A stretch of DNA of 56,360 nucleotides from Clostridiales bacterium (GCA_015056485.1 SVGD01000009.1:1-56360), one strand, 5' to 3'. Numbered from the stretch's first letter, positions 26,718-35,923 are shown. Numbers and translations: made by a program. The notes: generated from the sequence alone by a model not told the origin.

Positions 26718-27941
26718 ATGAATAAATTAGATAAAAGTGCAAGAGCGCTAATGACATGTGATTTAATTAACACTATAGTAAATTTATTTGGAGAAACATT
26801 TTTAGTAGCTTATTTTTTACAAGTTTCAAATGAAAATATAATACAAGTATCAATATATTACATAATTGTTTATTCGCTATTTGGAATAGGTAATATATTG
26901 CAAGGTAATATATTAAAAAGGAATCCAAAGAATAGAGTTACTACATACAGACTTGGAATAATAGTAATGTCAATATATATATTATTAATAGTTTTATTCA
27001 AGGAAAAGATAAGCGATTATTTTATACTTGTTGCTGTATTTTATGGAGTAGCTGGAGCTCTATATTGGGCAGCGCATGATGTTATGAATACGGAGATAGT
27101 TGATGAAACAAGACGAAAAAAATATATGACTACTAAAAGAATTATAGGAAAACTAATAAATATAGTATTCCCTATAATATTAGGAACATCAATAGAACTT
27201 ACGTCTTTTACAAAAATTGCAATATACATTTTTATATTAACTATAATTCAAATAATTATATCTTTTAATGTAGATAAAAATAAATTCAATACTAAATGCT
27301 GTGAAGAAAAATATAGTTTAAAAAATTATATTAAAAGTTTATCAAGTGAACAAAAAGTAAAATTAAATAGAATAAATAAGTTAGCTTTTCTATATGGAAT
27401 GATGATGGATGCAATAAGGGTTTTAGTTGTTATTATAACAATAATGACATTTAAAACATCTATGAATTTAGGAATTTTAACGACTATTTTTTCTATATTT
27501 TCAATGATATCACTTTATATATTTAATAAAAAATATTCAAAAAAACATGCAAAAGGATTTTTAAGTTTTGCTTCGATATTAGTAGTATTAGGTGTTTTAG
27601 GACTAATATTTAATATTAGTAAAACTAGTTTAATAATTTATAATTTTACTTATAGTATAACAATTTATATTTTGGAAGTTATGTTTAAAATTAAAGAAGA
27701 TGATATAGTTAAAGAATATAAAATAGAAAAATGGATTGTAGAATATCATACATTTGTTGAAGGATTTATGGAGATTGGAAGAGTAGTAGGATTTTCTTTA
27801 ATGATAATAGCAGGACTTTTAAATAATATTGTATATTTTAAAATATTACTTTTAATAGTTACAATTTCTATACCAATATATGCGAAAACAATGTATAATA
27901 TTGAAAAAGAAAATCAATACAATGATAAGTATAAGAAATAA
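26718..27941 (+). CDS. MFS-type transporter, copy 1
   Basis: A 407-residue polytopic membrane protein with about 12 helices, starting MNKLDKSARALMTCDLINTIVNLFGETF. A cytoplasmic loop between helices 2 and 3 (QGNILKRNPKNRVTTYRLG) fits the MFS loop. The layout matches the gene at 28805, with which it shares the N-terminal pattern K-SAR/K-SAN and IYFL/AYFLQVS. Substrate unknown; its neighbours suggest drug or peptide efflux. The start is ATG 26718, with GAAGGG upstream. Confidence 0.75.
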   Translation: MNKLDKSARALMTCDLINTIVNLFGETFLVAYFLQVSNENIIQVSIYYIIVYSLFGIGNILQGNILKRNPKNRVTTYRLGIIVMSIYILLIVLFKEKISDYFILVAVFYGVAGALYWAAHDVMNTEIVDETRRKKYMTTKRIIGKLINIVFPIILGTSIELTSFTKIAIYIFILTIIQIIISFNVDKNKFNTKCCEEKYSLKNYIKSLSSEQKVKLNRINKLAFLYGMMMDAIRVLVVIITIMTFKTSMNLGILTTIFSIFSMISLYIFNKKYSKKHAKGFLSFASILVVLGVLGLIFNISKTSLIIYNFTYSITIYILEVMFKIKEDDIVKEYKIEKWIVEYHTFVEGFMEIGRVVGFSLMIIAGLLNNIVYFKILLLIVTISIPIYAKTMYNIEKENQYNDKYKK

Positions 27942-27954
27942 AAGAGGTATTTAT

Positions 27955-28218
27955 ATGGATAACAAAGAATTAGAAAAAGAAATATTAAAAATAAAAGAAA
28001 GAAATAAAAGAGTTGAATTAGACAAAGCGTGGGAAACAAGTTGGTCAAGAAGAATTTGTATTTGTATACTAACATATATAGTTGTTATTGTATATTCAAA
28101 TATGATAAAAACATCTAGTAGCATTTGGTTTAGCTCATTGGTACCAGTAATAGGTTTTACTTTGTCAACATTATCTTTAAAAGTGGTAAGAAATATTTGG
28201 GAGAAAGGAAGAAAATAG
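27955..28218 (+). CDS. Small membrane protein
   Basis: An 87-residue protein with an N-terminal charged helix (KELEKEILKIKERNKRVELDK) and two transmembrane segments at about 33-50 and 55-75. AAAGAGG precedes the ATG 10 bases upstream. Not recognised. Confidence 0.6.
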   Translation: MDNKELEKEILKIKERNKRVELDKAWETSWSRRICICILTYIVVIVYSNMIKTSSSIWFSSLVPVIGFTLSTLSLKVVRNIWEKGRK

Positions 28219-28226
28219 AATAACAT

Positions 28227-28784
28227 ATGAAAAATGTAATTCTTATACATGGATACAATGGTATTCCACCAGTATATAAATGGTTGGAAACAGAATTGAA
28301 TAAAAGAGAGTATAAAGTTATCCTTCCAGAATTTCCAGTAAAAGAGGGAGTAAAATATATAAACTGGAAAAATATTTTTAATGAATATAAAGATGAGATT
28401 AATGAAAATTCTGTAGTTATAGCACATTCAATAGGTAATGAATTTTTCATAAAATATATGCATGAAAATACTATAAATATAAACATGTATATTGGTTTAG
28501 CAGGATTTTCCAAGTCATTCATATGCGAAGGCAAAGACGACTTAACAAGAGCATTAAAAGAATTTTTAGTTAATGACGTAGAATTGGATTATTTTAAAAA
28601 TTCAGTAAATAAAAGATATGCAATATATAGTAATGATGACCATATAGTACCTTTTAATATATTAGAAGATTATGCTAGAACAATTAAAGCAAATCCTGTA
28701 TATATAGAAGGAATAGGACATATGGGAAGAAAAAGTAATGTAGAAAAAATTCCTGAAATTTTAGAAATTATAAAAAGTTACTAA
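28227..28784 (+). CDS. RBBP9/YdeN-like alpha/beta hydrolase
   Basis: A 185-residue serine hydrolase. It starts MKNVILIHGYNG (oxyanion side), with nucleophile VIAHSIGNEFF, Asp in YSNDDHIVPF and His in GIGHMGR. All three catalytic residues are present. The natural substrate of this family is not established. A fragment of a second homologue is at 33560. Confidence 0.82.
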   Translation: MKNVILIHGYNGIPPVYKWLETELNKREYKVILPEFPVKEGVKYINWKNIFNEYKDEINENSVVIAHSIGNEFFIKYMHENTININMYIGLAGFSKSFICEGKDDLTRALKEFLVNDVELDYFKNSVNKRYAIYSNDDHIVPFNILEDYARTIKANPVYIEGIGHMGRKSNVEKIPEILEIIKSY

Positions 28785-28804
28785 TATACACAAGGGAGAA
28801 ACAA

Positions 28805-30058
28805 ATGGAGAAAAGTGCAAATTATACATGGAAGAATTTTTTAATTGCTGATTTATCAGGAAAAATTATAACAGTATTTAAAGATATATTTTTGGGTATT
28901 TACTTTTTAAAAATAACTCAAGGAAATATAGTAAATGTTTCATCATACTATATAACATTCTTTATTGCTTATTTGATATGCATTTTATTGGTGAATAGAT
29001 TACAAAAAACAAATTTAATAAGAATGTTTAGAATAGGGATAATTTTAAATTTAATGCAATGTGTTATATTATTATTGGCTGGTGAACAAATTGCAAATTA
29101 CATAGTACCATTTGCTTTATTTTCAAGTATAGGAAATGCCTTTTATTATTACCCTGAACAAATAATAATAAAAAGAATTAATCATGAAAAAGATTTTCAA
29201 AATTATATTACTAAAGACCAAATTTTAAAATATACAGTAAATATCATTATACCTATATTATTAGGATATTGTATAAGTAAAAATTCATATGAATTAGCAT
29301 TTGTTATATTAATATTACTGATATTTATAAGTTTTATTTTTTCATTATTTATAAAAGGATTTGATTTAAAACATGAAAAAATAAATTTGAAAAAATTTTT
29401 TAGAAATGTTAAAAATAATGATAATCAGAAATTAGTGAAATTATTAAGCTTAAGAACAGTGTTTAGAGGCTTAAGTTCATTTAGTGTTTTGTCAACACTT
29501 ATTACAATGCTTACTTTTATAGTAGTATCAACCGAATTATCATTAGGGAGTATTAGTAGTTTTATAACAATTATATCTATTTTAGCAATATACTTAACTA
29601 ATAAATTTGTAAAAAAAGAACATTTAACAAAAGCTTTTATACCAATGGCGATTATACAAAGCATAATAATCGTAATTCTTACAGTTGGAATGATATATTT
29701 TGATACAGAAAATTTATTGCATATTGGTTCAATAACTATAAGTATGGCATTCTTTTTAGTTCTTTTATATAATATAGTAAACGGAATAATTAATCCGATT
29801 TTTGAAACATCAAATTCCATAATATATTATGAATGTATGTGTAAACAAAATATAGATATAAAAGATGAGCCCACATATATATTTTGGTTTGAAATTATGA
29901 TAAATATATCAAGAAGTTTAGGATATTTAATTTTAATATTTGTTTCAAATATAGGATTTAATTTGAATATCATAGCATATTTGATAGTAATATTTACATT
30001 AATGTACATAGTCTTTGCATATATTATGAGGAAAATAGTAAAAGAATATTTGATTTAA
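28805..30058 (+). CDS. MFS-type transporter, copy 2
   Basis: A 417-residue protein with about 12 hydrophobic helices, beginning MEKSANYTWKNFLIADLSGK, related in layout to the 26718 gene. It is followed directly by an S66 peptidase, so an S66-MFS pair occurs twice in 6 kb. AAGGGAG lies upstream. Confidence 0.75.
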   Translation: MEKSANYTWKNFLIADLSGKIITVFKDIFLGIYFLKITQGNIVNVSSYYITFFIAYLICILLVNRLQKTNLIRMFRIGIILNLMQCVILLLAGEQIANYIVPFALFSSIGNAFYYYPEQIIIKRINHEKDFQNYITKDQILKYTVNIIIPILLGYCISKNSYELAFVILILLIFISFIFSLFIKGFDLKHEKINLKKFFRNVKNNDNQKLVKLLSLRTVFRGLSSFSVLSTLITMLTFIVVSTELSLGSISSFITIISILAIYLTNKFVKKEHLTKAFIPMAIIQSIIIVILTVGMIYFDTENLLHIGSITISMAFFLVLLYNIVNGIINPIFETSNSIIYYECMCKQNIDIKDEPTYIFWFEIMINISRSLGYLILIFVSNIGFNLNIIAYLIVIFTLMYIVFAYIMRKIVKEYLI

Positions 30059-30102
30059 AACAAAATAATAACAGACCGTCACATTAAAAAGGAGTGAAAT
30101 TT

Positions 30103-31005
30103 ATGGTTCCAGAGAAATTAAAGGTGGGAGATACAATAGGAGTTATAGCACCTTCAGAACCAATTACAGCTGAATATAAAACATATTTAAAAAATAGTAT
30201 AAATATATTTGAAAATATGGGATTTAAAATAAAATTATCAAAAAATATATATAAAAATACATATGGGTATTCAGCGACTCCTGAAGAAAAAGCAGAAGAT
30301 ATAAATGCTATGTTTGCTGATAAAGAAGTTAAAGCTATAATATCTGCGGTAGGGGGAGATAATAGTTTTAATTGTTTAGGATTAATCGATTATGATAATA
30401 TAAAAAATAATCCTAAAATAATTTGTGGATACAGTGATGCTACAATTTATTTAGATGCAATTTATACAAAAACTGGACTAGTTACTTATCATCATGGAGA
30501 AATGATTGACTTAGGAAGAAAGGATAAGAAAGATTTTCAACTTAGTCAATTTAAGAAAACACTTATGGAAGGAAGTTTAGGAGAATATGAGAAAAACAAT
30601 CCATATCAATGTTTGCGAAAAGGTGTGGCTGAAGGTGTGATTGTTGGAGGGAATGTACCTAGCATGGTTACATTACTTAATACTGAATATTTCCCAGAAT
30701 TAACAGATAAAATTTTATTTTTAGAAGTATATTCTACATCAACAGATTTTGATTTAGCTGATAAATACTTAGGAGTATTAAAGTATCATGGTGTGTTTGA
30801 CAAAATTAAAGGTTTATGGATAGGTCATTATCATGGAGATACAGAGCAAACTAAAATTGAAGATATATTTATGAGACATTTAAAAGATTATGAGTTTCCA
30901 ATACTTAAATGCGATGATTTTGGACATGATTGTGAAAATATAGTGATTCCAATAGGTTCTAAAGTAAGGTTAGATGCAACTAATTGCAAATGTGAGTTGT
31001 TATAA
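30103..31005 (+). CDS. S66 family peptidase (LD-carboxypeptidase / MccF-like), copy 2
   Basis: A 300-residue paralogue of 25370. The serine is S111 in GYSDATIYLDAI, the acidic residue is in ILFLEVYSTS, and the histidine is in DDFGHDCEN. The start ATG 30103 is chosen over GTG 30094 because the AAAGGAG would overlap the GTG. The two copies share the closing stretch IPIGSK...DATNCK. The substrate may differ, since the loop after the acidic residue diverges (EVYSTSTDFDLADKY against EEFASETPIDEID). Confidence 0.9.
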   Translation: MVPEKLKVGDTIGVIAPSEPITAEYKTYLKNSINIFENMGFKIKLSKNIYKNTYGYSATPEEKAEDINAMFADKEVKAIISAVGGDNSFNCLGLIDYDNIKNNPKIICGYSDATIYLDAIYTKTGLVTYHHGEMIDLGRKDKKDFQLSQFKKTLMEGSLGEYEKNNPYQCLRKGVAEGVIVGGNVPSMVTLLNTEYFPELTDKILFLEVYSTSTDFDLADKYLGVLKYHGVFDKIKGLWIGHYHGDTEQTKIEDIFMRHLKDYEFPILKCDDFGHDCENIVIPIGSKVRLDATNCKCELL

Positions 31006-31035
31006 ATTTGTTTTTTAGAAAAGAGGTAAATATAA

Positions 31036-31818
31036 ATGGAAGACCTAATTAATATTCATATAAATGGACAATTGTATGTCTTAAACAAAAAGAAAAAAAA
31101 CAATTATGATATTGTTTATAGTGAAATAATTGATGATGAGTATTGGAATTTTGCATATATAAAAAATAGTGAAATCAATATTAGGGATGAGATTAAAAAT
31201 ATAATAAATGATATGAAGGAATTGAATCGAACTCCTTTAATTTATATAACATCAAATATACTAAATGAGAATATAGAAAAGCAAATAGAGGAATGTAATT
31301 TAAAAAAATCATATACAGATGTATGGATGATAGTAGAAAATGTTGAACAATTTGATAGATATAAAAGCAATATAGATTTTACAGTAAGTGAAGTAAATAA
31401 AAACTTACAAGAGCAATTTATACAAACTGTAATGGAAGGATTTTCAGGAGATAATCCAGAAGATCCATATGGAGAATTGTCAGATGGATATAGAATTGCA
31501 TTAAGAAGGACTTTTGAATATGATAGTGATTATAAAATAATTCATTATCTTGGAATTCATAATGATGAAGCAATTTCAACAGCAACAGCAGTTTGTAAAG
31601 AAGATAAAGCAATTATATATAATGTAACTACAAAGAAAAAATATCAGAAACAAGGTGTATGTAAACAAACAATGTCAGAGGTAATTAAAAACTTAAATAA
31701 TCTAGGAATAAAGACGGTGTGTATTCAAACAGAAGAAGGATATTACACAGAAAGAGCCTATAAAAGTATGGGATTTAAGGAAATAATGAAGGGAAAAGCA
31801 TATACAGTTGATTTTTAA
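31036..31818 (+). CDS. GNAT acetyltransferase with extra N-terminal domain
   Basis: A 260-residue protein. Residues about 1-120 are a divergent N-terminal half (possibly a degenerate GNAT). Residues 121-260 are a GNAT domain with IYNVTTKKKYQKQGVCKQTM (motif A Q-K-Q-G) and TERAYKSMGFKEI. It follows S66 copy 2. In microcin C systems an acetyltransferase (MccE) and an S66 enzyme (MccF) are both immunity factors, so co-occurrence is notable but not proof. Confidence 0.75.
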   Translation: MEDLINIHINGQLYVLNKKKKNNYDIVYSEIIDDEYWNFAYIKNSEINIRDEIKNIINDMKELNRTPLIYITSNILNENIEKQIEECNLKKSYTDVWMIVENVEQFDRYKSNIDFTVSEVNKNLQEQFIQTVMEGFSGDNPEDPYGELSDGYRIALRRTFEYDSDYKIIHYLGIHNDEAISTATAVCKEDKAIIYNVTTKKKYQKQGVCKQTMSEVIKNLNNLGIKTVCIQTEEGYYTERAYKSMGFKEIMKGKAYTVDF

Positions 31819-31833
31819 TATAGGAGATATAAA

Positions 31834-32577
31834 ATGGAAAGTTATTTTAAAGATAAAATCGTGTTAGTAACAGGTGGTACTTCTGGGATTGGAAGGGAAA
31901 TTGCAAAACAATTATTAGAAAAAGGATGCAAAGTAATTATTAATTATGGTCATAACGAAGAGCTTTTCGAAGAAACAAAAAATGAATTTATTGATTACAT
32001 AGAAAATATAAAATTCATAAAAGCAGATATATCTAACGAAAATGAAGTAATAAAAATGTTCGAACAAATTGATTCTTTAGATTATTTAGTAAATAATGCA
32101 GGAACTAACATTGATGGTTTTATAGAACATTTTGAGGTGGATGATTTTAAAAAAGTTGTAAATGTAAATTTAATAGGTAAATTTATTTGTACAAAGTATG
32201 CAATTCCATTGTTGAAAAACAGCAAAACACCAAGCATAGTAAACATTGCATCTAGACTAGGAGTTAAATCATGTATTGAAGCAAGTGCTTATTGTGCTGC
32301 AGAAGCTGGAATTATAAATTTTACAGAAACATGTGCATTAGAATTTTCTAAATATGGAATAAGAGTAAATGCTATAAGTCCTGGACTAACAAAAACTCCA
32401 TTGGCATTAAAAGGATGGAGTGAAGAAGAAAGAAAAAGACAGGAAGAGAATAATCCATTAAAAAGATTAGGCGAAACTGCAGATATTGCAAACACAGTAT
32501 TGTTTTTACTTTCAGATAGAGCAGGTTATATAAATGGACAAAATATTATTATTGATGGGGGAGCAATTTTAAAATAG
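31834..32577 (+). CDS. SDR family oxidoreductase with catalytic Lys replaced by Glu
   Basis: A 247-residue protein with the NAD(P)-binding TGGTSGIG, NNAG, the serine of NIAS (S140) and Tyr153, closing with the FabG-like end YINGQNIIIDGG. The conserved YxxxK becomes Y-C-A-A-E: residue 157 is GAA (32302-32304), one transition away from AAA. Loss of this lysine normally abolishes SDR catalysis, so the protein may be inactive or moonlighting. The rest of the fold looks intact. Confidence 0.88.
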   Translation: MESYFKDKIVLVTGGTSGIGREIAKQLLEKGCKVIINYGHNEELFEETKNEFIDYIENIKFIKADISNENEVIKMFEQIDSLDYLVNNAGTNIDGFIEHFEVDDFKKVVNVNLIGKFICTKYAIPLLKNSKTPSIVNIASRLGVKSCIEASAYCAAEAGIINFTETCALEFSKYGIRVNAISPGLTKTPLALKGWSEEERKRQEENNPLKRLGETADIANTVLFLLSDRAGYINGQNIIIDGGAILK

Positions 32578-32703
32578 TTAATGCTATAATGAATAACATA
32601 AATAAAATATTGAATAAAGAAAGTTTTTATGTTAAAATATTATAAATTTTAAATATAATTTAATTAGCTAGGTCAGTTTGCTAATTTTTACATAAATTTA
32701 CAT

Positions 32704-32738
32704 GTAATACAAGTTAGCAAAAAGCTAATTTGTATTGC
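32704..32738 (+). terminator. Stem-loop in the leader of the 32768 gene
   Basis: GTAATACAAGTTAGC pairs with GCTAATTTGTATTGC around AAAAA, followed by AAATATTTTT. It could end transcription from the SDR gene or act as a leader attenuator; a second small palindrome (TTGCAAA ... TTTGCAA) follows. Confidence 0.55.
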
Positions 32739-32767
32739 AAATATTTTTGCAAAGGAAGAATTTTATA

Positions 32768-33142
32768 ATGAAGATTGCAAGATATATTTTTAATGTTCTT
32801 ACAGTTATATCAGTAATAGCTGCAATTATTGCAGTGATTATAAGTAAAAGTGCTTTGATGATGATTTTTTTAATGGCTACAATAATATTTTTTTCTATAT
32901 CCGATAAATTTAGACAAAAAGAAACTACAATTAAAATACGTGAATTGGCTTGCAAAGAATATGTTGAAGTCCAATTAAAAGAATCTATGAATCCAATTTG
33001 GAATGAAGTACGGAAACATGGCAACTGTTATATGCGTATTGAAGGAAAAAATGCTATAATCAAAGTTGTTATCGGGGAAAAAGAAATAGAAATTCTGCCA
33101 ATACCTTTATCAGAAATAGATAATTATATTGAAACAGACTAA
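32768..33142 (+). CDS. Small hypothetical membrane-anchored protein
   Basis: A 124-residue protein with two N-terminal transmembrane segments (about 7-26 and 29-45) and a soluble tail. ATG 32768 follows AAAGGA. Residue 82 is Arg encoded by in-frame CGG 33011-33013; skipping the C there would give a premature stop, so it appears to be read normally. This is one of the counterexamples to the CGG rule. It is slightly GC-richer than its neighbours. Not recognised. Confidence 0.6.
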   Translation: MKIARYIFNVLTVISVIAAIIAVIISKSALMMIFLMATIIFFSISDKFRQKETTIKIRELACKEYVEVQLKESMNPIWNEVRKHGNCYMRIEGKNAIIKVVIGEKEIEILPIPLSEIDNYIETD

Positions 33143-33172
33143 ACATACTGACCATGTTTAGTCAATCTTTTT
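33137..33172 (+). terminator. Terminator overlapping the stop codon of the 32768 gene
   Basis: GACTAAACAT (33137-33146) pairs with ATGTTTAGTC (33154-33163), followed by AATCTTTTT. The TAA stop lies inside the stem. Confidence 0.8.
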
Positions 33173-33183
33173 AGGAGGAATAA

Positions 33184-33570
33184 ATGTTTATAGTAGCACA
33201 GATTATAGGTATTTTATTAATAATATTAAATGTTATAAGTATGCAATTAAAAAAGAAGAAAAACATAGTGTTTGTACTTTTATTAATAAATTTACTTACA
33301 GCAATAAATCTTATGATGTTAGGTAGTTACACTGGTTCTATAATTTGTTTTTTTGCAGCTATACAGGTAATAATAAACAGCTTTTTTGAAAGAAAAAATA
33401 AAGAAATTCCAAAAGTAATTTTAGGTTTTTATTTCATAATATCAATTATATGTGGAGTTATTACATATAAAACTATGTTTGATACTTTACCTATAATTTC
33501 TTCAATATTATTTACAATAACAATAATTCAAAAAAAAGAAAAAAATATAAGAAGAATCTATGTATATTGA
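33184..33570 (+). CDS. YgjV-like membrane protein, C-terminally truncated
   Basis: A 128-residue protein related to the 170-residue protein at 18732 (LGSYTGSIICFFAAIQV against the NAYTGMAMCFVAIIRN pattern). It ends abruptly after IIQKKEKNIRRI, where the full homologue continues. The frame then runs into a fragment of an alpha/beta hydrolase, so a deletion probably joined two genes. AGGAGG precedes the ATG. Confidence 0.65.
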   Translation: MFIVAQIIGILLIILNVISMQLKKKKNIVFVLLLINLLTAINLMMLGSYTGSIICFFAAIQVIINSFFERKNKEIPKVILGFYFIISIICGVITYKTMFDTLPIISSILFTITIIQKKEKNIRRIYVY

Positions 33571-33766
33571 TAATTTGAAAGATGTAAAAGAATATGCAAA
33601 TGAAATAATTTGTTTCTATTCAGATAATGACCCATATGTTAAATATGAAGCAGAAAAAGAATTTGCAGATACTATTGCTACAGAACAAATTCTAATGCCA
33701 GGAGCAAAACATATAAATAGTGAAGCGGGATATGATACATTTGAAGATATTGTAAATTATTTATAA
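33560..33766 (+). pseudogene. C-terminal fragment of an RBBP9/YdeN-like hydrolase
   Basis: The 68 codons encode ICFYSDNDPYV (acid residue) and LMPGAKHINSEAGY (catalytic His), but the nucleophile half is missing. There is no ribosome site. It lies out of frame with the truncated YgjV-like gene it abuts, consistent with a deletion junction near 33560. Confidence 0.7.
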
Positions 33767-33771
33767 TTTAA

Positions 33772-33798
33772 TGTAGGGGTCGGTCTTGACCGACCCGC
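33772..33798. repeat. TGTAGGGG palindromic repeat
   Basis: TGTAGGGG followed by the inverted repeat GTCGGTCTTGACCGAC and CCGC. It lies just after the hydrolase fragment. Confidence 0.8.
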
Positions 33799-33826
33799 AT
33801 GAAAAATAAATTTTATTATATAAATT

Positions 33827-33890
33827 AAGCTAAAATATTAATTTTTGAAAATGAAAAATCATTTGTCAAAAATTAATTATTTTAGCTTTT
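33827..33890. repeat. AT-rich imperfect palindrome, copy 2
   Basis: It starts AAGCTAAAATATTAAT and ends with the near reverse complement TTAATTATTTTAGCTT. It matches the copy at 2963-3027, including the unpaired middle. Both lie just downstream of a TGTAGGGG repeat. Confidence 0.7.
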
Positions 33891-33895
33891 AAAAT

Positions 33896-33926
33896 TTTAC
33901 TGAAAAATATTTTATTTTTCAGTAAA
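33896..33926. other. Perfect 14-base hairpin in the gap before 34154
   Basis: TTTACTGAAAAATA pairs perfectly with TATTTTTCAGTAAA around three T residues. It may be a terminator for the preceding region. The remaining bases to 34091 contain a short CCCACTTCACACCTCA tract also found at 56189; I see no gene in this stretch. Confidence 0.65.
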
Positions 33927-34091
33927 TCGATGTAATTTTCATATTATTCTGATTTAGTAGCCGATTATAAGAAAGGTATTTTGCAAAGTCAGTTTATAGC
34001 ACATACTTCCCACAGCCCACTTCACACCTCAAAAAATCCAGGTACTATTTAAACTAAAATTTACATTTTACACCTTATTTCACTAAAGGTG

Positions 34092-34120
34092 TTTACATAA
34101 ATTAAAAACTGTGTTATAAT
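34092..34120 (+). promoter_or_regulatory. Promoter of the 34154 gene
   Basis: TTTACA (34092-34097), 17 bases, and TATAAT (34115-34120) with a TGT extension. Confidence 0.75.
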
Positions 34121-34153
34121 ATTGTATTATGTTAAGTAGTAAAGGAGATTAGT

Positions 34154-35842
34154 ATGGAACAAAATCCTAAAAAAAATCAAGAATTTGTTGATGCAAATCA
34201 ATCTAATACAGGAAAGCTTGATGTGACACAAGACGTAGTTATAAAGGGCGTAGATTTTAATGATATAATAACTGAAATTAAAGATGAATACAAAGACCCA
34301 AAAGAAACTAAAAGATATATAATGATGATAAAAAGAATATTAGATAAAGCAATTGAATCATGTGTTAGTGAATTAAGTAGAGAAGAAATATTAAAGCAAT
34401 ATTTAGAGGAATATAGTAGTGATATACAATATAGAAGTAATATATGTGACTTGTTTAGTGATATAATACAATATAGAGGTTATAGAGATATATTAAGAAG
34501 TTATAAAAGTAATAGAAATGAATTCAATAAAGCCATCAGAGAGGCTAGACTACTTGAAGAAAAAGATAAAAATAGTGAACTACATTTAAATATTGATGCC
34601 TATAAAAATATGGTTGGTACATTAAGAAATTTATTAAGAGGTAATCCAAAGGCTGTTGAATCAACAATAATACCATATGTTCAAAAATTAAAAAATATCA
34701 AAGAAGAAGCATTAAAGGATGCCTTAATAAAAATTATTCAAAAACGTGTGAGCTTTCTTAATGGATATGGTATGCTAGAGCCACTTATAGAAGAAACTAA
34801 TAAAGAACTAGATGAACTAGAATTAGAAAGGTTAAAATATAGATTAAGAAATCCATTAACGCAAAGGGATACAATTCCACAACCAGATGGTAGAATATTA
34901 CCAATTTTTGACGAAAATGGTAAAAGGATAAAATATGATGAAAATTATATGACTATTTCAGAGGATTCAGAAGATATAGGAGTTCTTGATGCTTATTCAA
35001 GAGAAGCTTTACAAAAATATAGTCCAGAATATTTAATGATGCAACTTGCTTTTGTTCAATCAAAATATTGGGAAGAAAGAATAGAAATGTCTAAAGCAAT
35101 GGCAACAATTGATTCATTAGAGTTATGGGGAACTATTATAGATGGTGATGAAAGTGATATACAAAATTTAGATGATGATACTGTTGATTCAGCACTAATA
35201 AAAGATTTATTTTTAAATATTATTCAAAGAAATGGAATAGAAGTTACTCCTAAGATTGCAAGACAATATAAAGCTTTTATAAAACAAAAAGGCTTAGATA
35301 AAAAAGGTAATGGTATAAAAACAGATATATTAAAAATGAAAATGGAATCAGATGATTTAAGTTCAACAATAAGTGACATAACAATATTACAATGTTTGAT
35401 TCTTCAACAGTTAAAAGAAAAAAATCCAGAAGTTGCAAGATGGGGAATTGTAAAACCAAAAAATGGAGAAGCAACAACGTTTAGTTCTGAAAAACAAGGT
35501 GTATTTAATGATAAAGAAGAGGCTTCAGATGTAGTTGTAATAGCAATTGACCATAAAGAATCTAGAGGAGAATTAGTTTTAGCATATTCAGAAGATTTAT
35601 TAAAACATTTCTTTAAAGTGGATAAATTAAATTTTCCTGAATATAAAACAGAAATTGATGATAAATATAGTAGTATAATGGCAAAATTGTATATACCAGT
35701 TACTGAATGTTATAAAAGAATTATAAAAGAGGAATATAAAGCGAATCCATATTCTCCTGTAGTAGCAGCTCTAAATGGTAAATCAGTTAAAAAAGCTCCA
35801 GGGCAACCAAACGGAGGACAACCTGGAGGAGAAGCAAGATAG
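34154..35842 (+). CDS. Large hypothetical protein
   Basis: A 562-residue soluble protein not recognised. It is rich in charged helices, with DNICDLFSDII- and YRGYRDILRSYK-type segments at about 95-120. A short beta-containing stretch (TIPQPDGRILPIFDENG) occurs near 245, and a C-terminal Gly/Pro-rich tail (APGQPNGGQPGGEAR). It has its own promoter and terminator. No transmembrane segment or signal peptide. Confidence 0.6.
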   Translation: MEQNPKKNQEFVDANQSNTGKLDVTQDVVIKGVDFNDIITEIKDEYKDPKETKRYIMMIKRILDKAIESCVSELSREEILKQYLEEYSSDIQYRSNICDLFSDIIQYRGYRDILRSYKSNRNEFNKAIREARLLEEKDKNSELHLNIDAYKNMVGTLRNLLRGNPKAVESTIIPYVQKLKNIKEEALKDALIKIIQKRVSFLNGYGMLEPLIEETNKELDELELERLKYRLRNPLTQRDTIPQPDGRILPIFDENGKRIKYDENYMTISEDSEDIGVLDAYSREALQKYSPEYLMMQLAFVQSKYWEERIEMSKAMATIDSLELWGTIIDGDESDIQNLDDDTVDSALIKDLFLNIIQRNGIEVTPKIARQYKAFIKQKGLDKKGNGIKTDILKMKMESDDLSSTISDITILQCLILQQLKEKNPEVARWGIVKPKNGEATTFSSEKQGVFNDKEEASDVVVIAIDHKESRGELVLAYSEDLLKHFFKVDKLNFPEYKTEIDDKYSSIMAKLYIPVTECYKRIIKEEYKANPYSPVVAALNGKSVKKAPGQPNGGQPGGEAR

Positions 35843-35879
35843 AATAATTAAATAAAAAGGAATGAAAAATTGAATTGAA

Positions 35880-35923
35880 CCCTAAATGTTAGATAAAAAA
35901 ACTCGCATTTAGGGTGTTTTTTT
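35880..35923 (+). terminator. Terminator after the 34154 gene
   Basis: CCCTAAATG (35880-35888) pairs with CATTTAGGG (35906-35914), followed by TG and seven T residues. Confidence 0.85.

Noticed and set aside
33011..33013. CGG in the 32768 gene as a frameshift site
   Set aside because: Skipping the C leads to an early stop, while the zero frame gives a sensible C-terminus. It is recorded as a counterexample.
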